Assembly: GCA_050259035.1 (NCBI GenBank)
Contig: JBLMZW010000214.1
Coordinates: 1-18,998 of the forward strand
Length of the DNA stretch: 18,998 nt
Reading direction: 5' to 3'
DNA from: JBLMZW01 sp050259035
GTDB taxonomy: Bacteria; Bacillota; Syntrophomonadia; Syntrophomonadales; DTU052
Positions 6,567 to 14,597 of this stretch are shown piece after piece. Position numbers and translations under genes: made by a program. Numbering within the stretch: position 1 is the stretch's first letter; each line of letters starts with the position of its first letter. The notes beneath the pieces were generated by a model that was not told the DNA's origin, did not search any database, and saw only the letters and a program-made list of their open reading frames with translations.

Positions 6567-7657
6567 ATGATATGCCTAAAAGAATCGCAGTATTAACAGG
6601 CGGCGGTGATTGTCCCGGGCTGAATGCTGTTATCCGGGCTGTTGTTAAAACTGCTATTAATGATTATTCCATGGAAGTCATTGGTTTTGAGGACGGTTTT
6701 AAAGGGCTGGTTGAGAATATCGCCCAGGTACTTACTTTAGACTCGATTTCCGGAATCCTGCCGCGTGGTGGTACCATATTAGGCACTACCAACCGGGATA
6801 ACCCCTTCGAATACCAGTTTATACAGGACGGAGTACCTGTTAAGGCAGACAAATCAGATCAGGCCATCGCCAACTTGCGGCAGAGAGGAATTGACGCATT
6901 AATCGTAATAGGGGGAGATGGATCACTTTCCATAGCAAAGGAGTTAAAAGATAAAGGAGTAAACGTTGTTGGGGTACCAAAAACCATTGACAATGATCTC
7001 TCCGCTACTGAAGTTACTTTTGGCTTCAATACAGCAGTTTTGACCGCAACCGAAGCCATTGACAAATTACATACCACCGCTGAATCTCATCATCGGGTTA
7101 TGGTTCTTGAGGTTATGGGAAGGTATGCAGGGTGGATCGCTTTAGAGGCTGGCTTAGCCGGGGGAGCGGATATAATATTAATTCCTGAGATACCATATAG
7201 TATCGATAGAATCTGCGATAAAGTACGTGCCAGAAATGAAATCGGGAAAAAATTCAGTATTGTAGTAGCGGCAGAAGGAGCACATCCCGAAGGCGAAGAA
7301 ATGGTAGTACAAAAATACGTATCGAATAGTCATGACCCTATACGTTTAGGGGGTATTGGTAGTGAAGTTGGTAACGAGATTGAAAAGAGAACTGGTATGG
7401 AAACTAGAGTCACAGTATTAGGCCACTTACAGCGCGGTGGGGGGCCAACAGCTTATGACCGTATTCTGGCCACAAGATATGGCCGTGCGGCCGCCGTTAG
7501 TGTCGCCAAGGGATACTTCGGAACCATGGTTAGTCTAAAAACGCCTGATATAGTTAACGTTTCGCTGGAAGATGCCATAGGAGAACTTAGAAAAGTCCCG
7601 TTAGATAGTGATATGATTTTAGCAGCCAGATCGTTGGGCATCTGTCTGGGTGATTAA
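6563..7657 (+). CDS. pfkA: 6-phosphofructokinase (probably ATP-dependent, K124-type)
   Basis: A 364-residue phosphofructokinase A-family enzyme phosphorylating fructose-6-phosphate in glycolysis. Motifs in order: GGGDCPGLNAVIR (residues 13-25, phosphate binding), LPRGGTILGTTNR (66-78), GGDGS (117-121), PKTIDND (139-145) with the catalytic base D143, and EVMGRYAGWIA near 168-178. The donor-determining position after the Asp in GGDG is Gly (E. coli G104 equivalent), which favours ATP. The position equivalent to E. coli G124 is Lys (K140), as in PPi-dependent and group III enzymes. The Gly/Lys combination is known for ATP-dependent group III enzymes, but mixed use of PPi cannot be excluded. The length is about 40 residues longer than E. 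coli PfkA. It is coupled to the upstream DUF6485 gene by an ATGA overlap. Confidence 0.93.
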   Translation: MNDMPKRIAVLTGGGDCPGLNAVIRAVVKTAINDYSMEVIGFEDGFKGLVENIAQVLTLDSISGILPRGGTILGTTNRDNPFEYQFIQDGVPVKADKSDQAIANLRQRGIDALIVIGGDGSLSIAKELKDKGVNVVGVPKTIDNDLSATEVTFGFNTAVLTATEAIDKLHTTAESHHRVMVLEVMGRYAGWIALEAGLAGGADIILIPEIPYSIDRICDKVRARNEIGKKFSIVVAAEGAHPEGEEMVVQKYVSNSHDPIRLGGIGSEVGNEIEKRTGMETRVTVLGHLQRGGGPTAYDRILATRYGRAAAVSVAKGYFGTMVSLKTPDIVNVSLEDAIGELRKVPLDSDMILAARSLGICLGD

Positions 7658-7697
7658 ATAATTTAGAACCCTAGGAAAGGGGGAGTTCCATCATGGG

Positions 7698-8540
7698 GTG
7701 AAAACCATAGCGGTTCTGGGTGCTGGCAAAATGGGAGCTGGTATAGCCCAGGCGGCAGCTGAAGGCGGTTATTTTGTAATCATGAGGGATTTGCAGGCAT
7801 CAATTGTTGAGCGGGGATTACAGCAAATAGATCGTTCACTGACCAATAAGATAGATGCCGAAATCAGCATAGCCCAAAAGAATGAAATAATGGAGAGAAT
7901 ACACGGGGTTACCGACCTGTCCGAAATTCGCCGGGTAGACATGGTAATTGAGTCTATAATAGAAAACATTTCAGTGAAAACGCAAGTTTTTGCTGAACTG
8001 GATCATCTTTGTACCGAAGATGCCATCCTGGCTACCAATACTTCATCATTATCAATTTCAGCTATTGCTTCAGCTACCAAAAGAGCAGATCGAGTTATAG
8101 GGATGCATTTCTTTAATCCGGTTCCGGCCACCAAGCTGGTGGAAATCATAAAAGGACTGGAAACATCTGATGATACAGTGGTAAAGACTCTAAAATTAAC
8201 CGGTGACATGGGTAAGGAAGGTATACTTTTGCAGAGAGAATCTCCGGGCTTCATAGTCAACCGGCTATTAGTGCCTGCAATTAATGAAGCAATTTGGGCT
8301 TATGCCGAAGGGGTAGCCGGTAAGGAAGACATAGACAAAGCAATGAAGCTGGGGGCGGGAATGCCCGAAGGACCTTTAAGACTTGCTGATTCTATAGGGC
8401 TGGATACTTTATATTCCGTCTTATTGGTAATGTATGAGGAGTTCCGTGATCCTAAGTTCAGGCCTCATCCCTTATTTTCTACCATGGTCCGGGCCGGGTA
8501 TCTCGGGCGTAAGACCGGTCGGGGATTTTATGAATATTAA
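7698..8540 (+). CDS. hbd: 3-hydroxybutyryl-CoA dehydrogenase
   Basis: A 280-residue short-form 3-hydroxyacyl-CoA dehydrogenase, which oxidises or reduces the 3-hydroxybutyryl-CoA/acetoacetyl-CoA couple. The N-terminal Rossmann fold has VLGAGKMGAGIA (residues 6-17) and D31 at the end of strand 2, the usual NAD discriminator. The catalytic set is present: S116/S117 in NTSSLS, H137 in GMHFFNPVP, E149 in LVEII and N188 in PGFIVNRLL. The C-terminal dimerisation domain ends in GYLGRKTGRGFYEY. The length matches clostridial Hbd (about 280). The start is GTG at 7698; an off-frame ATG at 7693 is not the start. A purine-rich AGGAAAGGGGGAG lies at 7673-7685. No crotonase, thiolase or acyl-CoA dehydrogenase gene is next to it, so it is separate from the usual butyrate operon. 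It lies 40 nt after pfkA. Confidence 0.92.
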   Translation: MKTIAVLGAGKMGAGIAQAAAEGGYFVIMRDLQASIVERGLQQIDRSLTNKIDAEISIAQKNEIMERIHGVTDLSEIRRVDMVIESIIENISVKTQVFAELDHLCTEDAILATNTSSLSISAIASATKRADRVIGMHFFNPVPATKLVEIIKGLETSDDTVVKTLKLTGDMGKEGILLQRESPGFIVNRLLVPAINEAIWAYAEGVAGKEDIDKAMKLGAGMPEGPLRLADSIGLDTLYSVLLVMYEEFRDPKFRPHPLFSTMVRAGYLGRKTGRGFYEY

Positions 8541-8593
8541 GAAGTGCTTCAATAATAGAGTATGAACGGGGTATTTTGAAGGGAGGAATAGTA

Positions 8594-9424
8594 ATGGTTG
8601 AGAAGCCTAAAAAAGCCAAAGGTATATTTATGGGGTTGATTCTGGGGGTTGTCTTTTTCGGCACTGTCATCGGCGGTGTTAGTTATTCCCTTGGTCCTGA
8701 CGATATGATCTTGAAGATGGTTCTTCTCGTTCCTTCATATGCTTTACTGGCGCTATATCTCTACCTCCTATTTGGATTTCTTACACTTAAGTACCTTGCT
8801 GACGACAATGGTTTTACTGTGAAATGGGCAACCAAACGATATTTCATCCCCTGGTCAGACTTAGATGGGGTAACCAAGATGACCGGTGGCTGCAACCTGG
8901 TAAATATCCTGGGGGTTAGCTGGCCGGGCAGCATTGCCGGCAGTTATATTGTCAAGGGCTACGGCTTTGCCAGAGTTTTTGCCAATAATGTTGAAGAAAT
9001 GCTGATACTGTCTTCCAAGAATTTAAGTTTAGGTATTTCAATAAGTTCCGGGCTGGAAAAGTATATAGCCGAAAGGTCCGGCCAGGAATTGAAAACGATT
9101 GATGTTTTTGACCTCTCCAAAGAAGAAACGGGTAATGTCGTAAGCGAAGATCTACCCTACATGATTCTTTATGCCTTAAACATCATATCCATTTTAGCTC
9201 TGGCCATGTATCTCGCCATCTTCTTCCCCGGTTCAGGAGCCAATCCAATGGCGGTATTGCTTTTATCCCTTGAGGTTGCGCTGTTTTCCTTTAACCTCGC
9301 CACTGTAACCAGGCTCTATCATTACATGAACCTGGTAGCATATTTAATATGGTTTATCGGATTAACTATAAACATCGTTTTCTTTATAATGGCATTTATA
9401 GCAGTTGGTATAGGAGTTAAATAA
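8594..9424 (+). CDS. Membrane protein with a bacterial PH-like domain
   Basis: ATG at 8594 is chosen because GGGAGG (8581-8586) lies 7 nt before it; the frame also holds a TTG at 8576, ahead of this ribosome binding site. The 276-residue product has a basic N-terminus (MVEKPKKAKG), two membrane segments (about 11-31 and 41-63), a soluble domain of about 120 residues, and three C-terminal membrane segments (about 188-211, 217-238, 246-272). The soluble part has the beta-rich pattern of bacterial PH domains (DUF-type bPH): DNGFTVKWATKRYFIPWSDL, then GSYIVKGYGFARVF, then MLILSSKNLSLGIS. The family assignment is by pattern only and the function is unknown. Its stop is one base before the ATG of the YchF-type gene, so the two are probably co-translated. 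Confidence 0.75.
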   Translation: MVEKPKKAKGIFMGLILGVVFFGTVIGGVSYSLGPDDMILKMVLLVPSYALLALYLYLLFGFLTLKYLADDNGFTVKWATKRYFIPWSDLDGVTKMTGGCNLVNILGVSWPGSIAGSYIVKGYGFARVFANNVEEMLILSSKNLSLGISISSGLEKYIAERSGQELKTIDVFDLSKEETGNVVSEDLPYMILYALNIISILALAMYLAIFFPGSGANPMAVLLLSLEVALFSFNLATVTRLYHYMNLVAYLIWFIGLTINIVFFIMAFIAVGIGVK

Positions 9425-9425
9425 T

Positions 9426-10484
9426 ATGCAAGTTGGTATAGTCGGTCTCAGCCTGTCAGGGAAAACAACATTTTTTCAAGTTATGACCGGGAGTAAAAAT
9501 GTATCCCAGGGGAAATCATCGCAGGCCATCGTGAAGATTCCTGATAATAGAGTCGATTATTTAAGTTCAGTATTCAACCCGCGCAAGACCACCTACGCCT
9601 CACTTGAGGCGATTGATATTCCCGGGCTGATACCTGGGGGGCAGAAAACATCATCCGGTTTTTTGCAGGCGGTAAGGGACAGCGATTTACTGGTTCATGT
9701 TATCAGGGCTTTTGAAAACCCGGAGGTTCCTTACCTGGATGCGGAGTTAAACCCTATGGGAGATCTGGAACATCTGAGTTATGAACTTCTTTTAGCCGAT
9801 CTGGATCAAATTGAGAAAAGAATTGAACGGATGCATTCCGGCAAGGCTAAGAAACAAAATGAACAAGAACTTGGCCTCTTGGAACGATTGAAAGATGCTC
9901 TAGAACACGAAAAGCCTCTGTCTACCGTCAGTATGTCTGACGAAGAGGAGATTCTTACCCGCAACTACCAATTCTTAACCGCCAAACCTTGTATAGTGGT
10001 AGTTAATATCGATGAAAAGAATCTCGAGACTATGGATTATCCTCGCCGGAAAGAGCTCGAAGAATACTGTCGGGAGCGGGGAATTCCAGTCCAAGTGCTT
10101 TCCGCTAGAATTGAGCAGGAATTATCCGAACTCCAGGGGGATGACCGGGCGCTGTTTCTGGAGGAACTGGGTATTAAAGAGCCCGGGCTTCAAGTGCTGA
10201 CCCGTCTCGTTTACGAGCGCCTGGGACTAATATCGTTTTTCACCGTTGGCGAAGACGAGGTCAAGGCCTGGACCATCGAAAAAGGAACTCCGGCCCGGAA
10301 AGCTGCTGGAAAAATACACTCCGACATAGAAAGAGGATTCATTCGAGCTGAAGTAATCAGTTACGAATCCTTTTGTGCCGCGGGCAGTATGAACAATGCC
10401 AAAAACGAAGGAACCTTGCGTCTGGAAGGTAAAGAATATGTAGTACAAGACGGCGAAATAGTTCATTTTCGATTTAATATTTAG
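9426..10484 (+). CDS. Divergent YchF/Obg-like P-loop NTPase
   Basis: A 352-residue YchF-family protein. The P-loop is GLSLSGKTT (residues 7-15) where classical YchF has GLPNVGKST. Switch II is DIPGL (64-68). The base-specificity motif is NIDE (194-197), as in YchF, which replaces the GTPase NKxD and makes YchF ATP-preferring. Residues about 120-170 form the helical coiled-coil insertion (EQIEKRIERM-type heptads). The C-terminal TGS-like domain (about 265-350) contains FFTVGEDEVKAWTI and GFIRAEVISYESF. The switch region GGQKTSSGFL is shorter than the usual Gly-rich stretch of YchF. YchF proteins associate with ribosomes and stress responses; this divergent branch may be a paralogue rather than the housekeeping copy. 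It converges on the DUF503 gene with a 24-nt gap. Confidence 0.85.
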   Translation: MQVGIVGLSLSGKTTFFQVMTGSKNVSQGKSSQAIVKIPDNRVDYLSSVFNPRKTTYASLEAIDIPGLIPGGQKTSSGFLQAVRDSDLLVHVIRAFENPEVPYLDAELNPMGDLEHLSYELLLADLDQIEKRIERMHSGKAKKQNEQELGLLERLKDALEHEKPLSTVSMSDEEEILTRNYQFLTAKPCIVVVNIDEKNLETMDYPRRKELEEYCRERGIPVQVLSARIEQELSELQGDDRALFLEELGIKEPGLQVLTRLVYERLGLISFFTVGEDEVKAWTIEKGTPARKAAGKIHSDIERGFIRAEVISYESFCAAGSMNNAKNEGTLRLEGKEYVVQDGEIVHFRFNI

Positions 10485-10508
10485 ACCCATAAACCCACAT
10501 ATGATTTC

Positions 10509-10796
10509 TTATTCCAAATACCGATATTCGAAGGATAATACCTCCACATCCTCCGGATATCGGTATAACTGAGCCTCCACCTCATGCAACTCCGACTCCA
10601 AGCCACTCATATTCGAGGATACTATAGCAAAAGCAAGCACCGCACTCTGCCAGAGCCTATCTTCACTAAGGTCAGCAATCGATACATTACACTGTTGACG
10701 CAAACGGTCCCGCAGACTTTTTATTATCCGGCGACGATCCTTCAAGGAAGAAGCGGTAGGAATAAAAAGCCTAATTTCACCGATAGCCCCGTACAA
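10509..10796 (-). CDS. DUF503 family protein (YlxP-like)
   Basis: A 95-residue DUF503 protein reading LYGAIGEIRLFIPTASSL from its start and containing SLKDRRRIIKSLRDRLRQQCNVSIAD, LWQSAVLAFAIVS and a C-terminal VEVLSFEYRYLE. The frame is open to an ATG at 10829, but AGGAGGTGC (plus-strand 10801-10809) lies 4-5 nt before TTG at 10796. Family members begin almost directly with the first strand, so TTG is chosen. In B. subtilis the homologue YlxP lies in the nusA-infB-rbfA region and is thought to be a small ribosome-related protein; here it stands alone. It is divergent from the ATP-grasp genes and convergent with the YchF-type gene. Function is not established. Confidence 0.85.
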   Translation of the reverse strand: MYGAIGEIRLFIPTASSLKDRRRIIKSLRDRLRQQCNVSIADLSEDRLWQSAVLAFAIVSSNMSGLESELHEVEAQLYRYPEDVEVLSFEYRYLE

Positions 10797-10815
10797 GTCA
10801 GCACCTCCTACCTGA

Positions 10816-10845
10816 CACCCTAATACCATATCCCTTCATATAATA
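10816..10845 (+). promoter_or_regulatory. Candidate sigma-K-type promoter upstream of the ATP-grasp genes
   Basis: CACC (10816-10819), 17 nt, then CATATAATA (10837-10845) fits the mother-cell sigma-K pattern mACm-N16/17-CATAnnnTA. It lies about 130 nt upstream of the first YheC/D gene in a spore-associated cluster. Such short patterns occur by chance in AT-rich DNA, so this is a weak call. Confidence 0.25.
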
Positions 10846-10853
10846 AACTAATT

Positions 10854-10866
10854 CTAAATAATTTAG
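10854..10866. repeat. 13-bp palindrome in DUF503/ATP-grasp intergenic region
   Basis: CTAAAT-A-ATTTAG is a perfect inverted repeat around a central A. It is located between the divergent DUF503 and YheC/D genes, just after the candidate promoter. It could be an operator; it is AT-rich and short. Confidence 0.3.
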
Positions 10867-10973
10867 GACTTTTTCAACAAGCCTTACTGCTACTGCTTTC
10901 CCTTTTTACGAGAAATAGTCTTCCCGGGCTGGCGGTAAATCCAGACAGTAAATGGCTGGAATCGAGGTAATCT

Positions 10974-12293
10974 ATGACTGCCGACAAAGAACAACTTTAT
11001 ATTCCTGGCACTATTTTAGCGCAGCTGGGACTCAACTATGGTGATCGAATCGGCGTAAAATCAGGTAATCGTAAACATCAGGCCATGGTGGTTAAGGGTA
11101 ATTCTAATAATGTAAAAATAAACGATATTTTAGCAGGCAGACTACTGCTTCCTCCCGGGCAAAACTATAACGCTAAGTTAGAGGCGGGAACAGTAATAAT
11201 AGGACCTCTATTAGGAATACTAGCCACCGGTTATAATTCCAGCCGAGGTTCTTTCGGAGCGCAGGACAGCTTTTTTCGTAAGTTGATAGATTTAGCCCGG
11301 ACAGAAAACGGGGTTGCTTTTGTATTCACCTTGGAGGATATCGATTGGGATCATCAAACGCTGCGCGGATACACCCTGAGCAATCCTCCTAACGGGCCAT
11401 GGATCCATCGTAAGTATTCCTTTCCTGACGTTTGTTATAACCGGATCTTTGCCACTAAGCCCGGGGTATCATCTCGCCAAGCCTTGACCCAGATGGGTAA
11501 GACCGGAACCATATCTTTTAACGCAGGGGTCGGAAGCAAATGGCGAGTATATCAAATTCTTAAAACAGACCAGGAAATTGTCCGCTGTCTACCGGATACA
11601 TACATTCTTAAAGGCAAAAAGATGTTGGATTCGATGCTTAACAGATACCATTCAGTATACCTAAAGCCAGTTAACGGCTGTAAGGGACAAGGCATCATTC
11701 GGATAAAAAAAACCGCGAATCAATATACCTATAAAAAAACCAGGGATAGGCAGGAATTGACCTCCCCCAATCTTAGCCATATCATACATAAGATTGACAT
11801 CAGTAAGAGAAAATCCATGCTGATTCAACCAGCAATTCGATGTCCTTTGGAAGGAGGCCATTTCGATTTCCGTGTTATGGTACAAAAGGACAGTTACAAC
11901 CGCTGGTCGGTCACCGGAATTGCAGCCCGTGTAGGGGCCAAAGGCCGCATTACTACCAACCTCCATACCGGTGGACGAGCAGAAACGCTGGGTACGATTC
12001 TTAAAAAGTGTGGTTTTACCCAGCCAGATATTACGAAAATTGAGCATGATTTAAAAGGGTTATCAATTCTAATTGCCCGGGCTTTGGAAAACCATGCCCG
12101 GGTACTGGGTGAATTGGGACTAGATTTTATCCTTGATTCCAACGGCCACATATGGTTTTTAGAAGCAAACCCCAAGCCCAGCAGAAAATCCTTTTCCGAC
12201 ATGGAAGCCAATCAAATACGTAGACTGTCTATATTGAGGCCCGTTCAATTCGCCCGTTACCTTGCCGGGTTTTCCGGTACGGAGGGAGGGTAA
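10974..12293 (+). CDS. YheC/YheD-type ATP-grasp ligase 1 (with N-terminal extra domain)
   Basis: A 439-residue protein of the YheC/YheD ATP-grasp family (B. subtilis members are endospore coat-associated). ATP-grasp enzymes activate a carboxylate as acyl-phosphate and join it to an amine. Visible core: SVYLKPVNGCKGQGIIRI (228-244) with K231 and the Gly-rich ATP loop, HFDFRVMVQ (296-304), GELGLDFILD (379-388) and the metal-binding FLEANPKPSR (395-404) with E397 and N399. It differs from the next two genes by about 75 extra N-terminal residues (IPGTILAQLGLNYGDRIGVK and following), a small beta-rich domain. Start ATG has GAGGTAA at 10964-10970, close to the start. Its TAA overlaps the Shine-Dalgarno region of the next gene, indicating an operon. 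Substrates are unknown. Confidence 0.85.
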   Translation: MTADKEQLYIPGTILAQLGLNYGDRIGVKSGNRKHQAMVVKGNSNNVKINDILAGRLLLPPGQNYNAKLEAGTVIIGPLLGILATGYNSSRGSFGAQDSFFRKLIDLARTENGVAFVFTLEDIDWDHQTLRGYTLSNPPNGPWIHRKYSFPDVCYNRIFATKPGVSSRQALTQMGKTGTISFNAGVGSKWRVYQILKTDQEIVRCLPDTYILKGKKMLDSMLNRYHSVYLKPVNGCKGQGIIRIKKTANQYTYKKTRDRQELTSPNLSHIIHKIDISKRKSMLIQPAIRCPLEGGHFDFRVMVQKDSYNRWSVTGIAARVGAKGRITTNLHTGGRAETLGTILKKCGFTQPDITKIEHDLKGLSILIARALENHARVLGELGLDFILDSNGHIWFLEANPKPSRKSFSDMEANQIRRLSILRPVQFARYLAGFSGTEGG

Positions 12294-12299
12294 AGATAT

Positions 12300-13418
12300 A
12301 TGCCGCCAACAAGCCCGGTAATTGGTATTCTTAGTACCAGCTTTCAGCGACAAGGTAAAGTAATGCCCCGGGGTATTCAAGCAGAACTGGCTTACCTTAC
12401 TCAAATAGGGCGCAAAATGCCGGGCATTGTCTGCGTCTTTTCTCCGTATAGTATTGACTGGAATAAAGGACTAATTCAAGGATGTAGATTTCGCGAAGAA
12501 TTGAATGGTTCAGGATACTGGGAATGTGAGACTTTCCCAATGCCTTCAGTTGTATATGATCAGATGTATGCCAACACCGCTGGCAGCCACTACCATCAGA
12601 TCAAAAACCGGCTTAAACAGGTTACCGGTGGACGCTATTTCAACTCCAAGTTCATGAACAAATTGACTATTCACCGCCTTCTTAACCGGGTGCCATTGAT
12701 GCAGGAATATCTACCGAAAACCAAGCGGTTCAGATCTGCGGCCGATCTGGTTAATTATCTTTCCTGTTATGACAGCGTCTATTTAAAACCAGCGGCAGGG
12801 GGCATGGGGTGGGGAATAATAAAAGTCAGTAAATATAAAAACGGCTACAGATACCAGACCCGAAACGGCTATTGCAGCCCAGTTTACAACATCGACAGGT
12901 TATATAAAAAAATAAAACAACTAATGGGAAAACACCTCTACCTTATACAGCAGGGTTTAAATCTGTTTCGCTATAAGGACCAGATAGTAGATATTAGAGT
13001 ACTTATACAAAAGAACGGCCGTGGAATATGGTCGCTTACCAAACTTTACACCCGGGTTGGAAAGCCCGGACGGATTACATCCAACCTGGCAGGTGGGGCC
13101 ACCGCTTTCCCACTGGGAGACATCCTGTCATGGAGATACTCGAAACCAGAAATCGAAGACATACGCAGTCGAATAATAGACCTATCATTAAACGCATGTC
13201 AGGTCCTAGAACAGGAAAGTCAGGAATTAATCGGGGAGATCGGGGTAGATATAGGTCTGGACGATAAGAACCGACTCTGGATAATTGAGCTTAATTTAAA
13301 ACCGAGAAAATCAACCACCGGCAGTGGAAACCAACGGCTCATTGGCTTATCCTTTGCCAAGCCATTGCGCTTTGCTGGCTTTCTGGCAAAGCAAAAAACC
13401 ATTGACCCTCAAAATTGA
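12300..13418 (+). CDS. YheC/YheD-type ATP-grasp ligase 2
   Basis: A 372-residue YheC/YheD-family ATP-grasp protein. The N-terminal pre-ATP-grasp domain starts at once with VIGILSTSFQRQGKVMPRG. Core motifs: SVYLKPAAGGMGWGIIKV (159-176) with K163, QIVDIRVLIQ (228-237), GEIGVDIGLD (312-321) and WIIELNLKPRK (327-337) with metal-site E330 and N332. All nucleotide- and metal-binding positions look intact, so it should be catalytic. The ribosome binding site GGAGGGAGG lies at the very end of the upstream gene, whose TAA is 6 nt before this ATG. It shares no obvious near-identity with genes 1 and 3, so these are old duplicates with probably different acceptor or donor specificity. Cytoplasmic; no signal peptide. 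Confidence 0.85.
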   Translation: MPPTSPVIGILSTSFQRQGKVMPRGIQAELAYLTQIGRKMPGIVCVFSPYSIDWNKGLIQGCRFREELNGSGYWECETFPMPSVVYDQMYANTAGSHYHQIKNRLKQVTGGRYFNSKFMNKLTIHRLLNRVPLMQEYLPKTKRFRSAADLVNYLSCYDSVYLKPAAGGMGWGIIKVSKYKNGYRYQTRNGYCSPVYNIDRLYKKIKQLMGKHLYLIQQGLNLFRYKDQIVDIRVLIQKNGRGIWSLTKLYTRVGKPGRITSNLAGGATAFPLGDILSWRYSKPEIEDIRSRIIDLSLNACQVLEQESQELIGEIGVDIGLDDKNRLWIIELNLKPRKSTTGSGNQRLIGLSFAKPLRFAGFLAKQKTIDPQN

Positions 13419-13445
13419 CCTGTTAAAAGCCAGGGAGGGAATTAT

Positions 13446-14597
13446 TTGAAACCTAAAGGTTCGATCAGGGTGACATCGACCTATCCCCATGTAATAAAAA
13501 AGCCATTGATAGGAGTCTTGACCTGTCCACTTGGAAGAATGGGAAAGAAAACTCCGACTATAAAAAGACGCGCTTTTCGCGAACTGATTATTCTGAGTGG
13601 GCGTATGGGTGTTACCGTGTACATGTTTGCCCCGGAATCAGTTAATTGGAAGAATAATACAGTAACGGGGGCCACTCTAGTTAAGACTAACGGTAAATAC
13701 CGGTGGAGAGATTACCGTTTCCCGATTCCGGATGTAGTCTATAACCGGGTCCCCAACCGTCAGTTGGAAAGACAACCCGCGGTTCGGGTAGTTAAAGAGA
13801 AGTTAATCAACGAATACCATGCGAAATATTTCAACCCCTGTTATCTTGACAAGTGGACTTCCTATTGCTGGTTGAAACAAAGCCTCGAAATATTACCCCA
13901 TCTGCCAGAAACTCATCAATTGAATATAAATAGTTTTAATGAAATGATAGCTCAATATGATTGCGTTTATATTAAACTCAAAACCGGCAGCGTTGGCAAA
14001 GGAATTATTCGTATAAACAAAATCAATGATCACTTTCTCATGACAAGTAAAAATGAAGAGGGATACCATTCCGAGGTAAGCAACCAGGGAATAGAGTCTT
14101 CTCCGCTTATTCAAAAACTTTGTAATTCGGGAAGGTATATTATTCAGAGAGGAATAGACCTCGCCCGTTATCAAAATCGGATTTTTGATGTGCGTACTTT
14201 AGTTCAGAAAGATATTCGGGGTAAATGGTGTTTAACCGGTACCGCAGTTCGGGCCGCACCGCTTAATGCTCATCTAACCCATGTACCTAATGGCGGGCAG
14301 GCATTTCCTTTAAAAACAGTCCTGCTGCAATTACTGCATGATGAAAAAAGAGTAACTAACCTTATCAAGCAATTGGTTCAATTCGCGATTAAAGTTGCGG
14401 AAAGCCTTGAAAAATATAGCGGTCATCAATTTGGTGAAGTCTCTCTTGATATTGGACTGGATCGAGATATGCATATTTGGCTGATTGAAGTGAATTCAAA
14501 ACCTTTTCGATTTGATGAAAAGGAAATACGTTATCTTTCCAGGCGAAGAATTGTTGAATATGCCAGGCATATCTCCTCTGTGAGAATTGAAAAGTGA
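13446..14597 (+). CDS. YheC/YheD-type ATP-grasp ligase 3
   Basis: A 383-residue third tandem YheC/YheD-family ATP-grasp protein. It starts at TTG 13446 with GGGAGGGAA (13433-13441) just upstream. After about 18 variable residues comes PLIGVLTCPLGRMGKKTPT, equivalent to the start of ligase 2. Core motifs: CVYIKLKTGSVGKGIIRI (173-190), in which the usual YLKP is YIKL but K177 is kept; RIFDVRTLVQ (245-254); GEVSLDIGLD (330-339) and WLIEVNSKPFR (345-355) with E348 and N350. The loss of the Pro in YLKP and the absence of a Gly pair before the ATP loop are small deviations, and catalysis is still likely. The last codons run directly into the period-7 repeat array, so the C-terminus RIEK is partly repeat-derived. 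Confidence 0.83.
   Translation: MKPKGSIRVTSTYPHVIKKPLIGVLTCPLGRMGKKTPTIKRRAFRELIILSGRMGVTVYMFAPESVNWKNNTVTGATLVKTNGKYRWRDYRFPIPDVVYNRVPNRQLERQPAVRVVKEKLINEYHAKYFNPCYLDKWTSYCWLKQSLEILPHLPETHQLNINSFNEMIAQYDCVYIKLKTGSVGKGIIRINKINDHFLMTSKNEEGYHSEVSNQGIESSPLIQKLCNSGRYIIQRGIDLARYQNRIFDVRTLVQKDIRGKWCLTGTAVRAAPLNAHLTHVPNGGQAFPLKTVLLQLLHDEKRVTNLIKQLVQFAIKVAESLEKYSGHQFGEVSLDIGLDRDMHIWLIEVNSKPFRFDEKEIRYLSRRRIVEYARHISSVRIEK

Noticed and set aside
10797..10829. ATG at 10829 as the DUF503 start
   Set aside because: It would place the AGGAGGTG ribosome binding site inside the coding region; TTG at 10796 follows that site at good spacing and matches the usual family N-terminus.
11661..12211. Two minus-strand ORFs inside the first ATP-grasp gene
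   Set aside because: They are shadows of a well-supported coding sequence with no motifs of their own.
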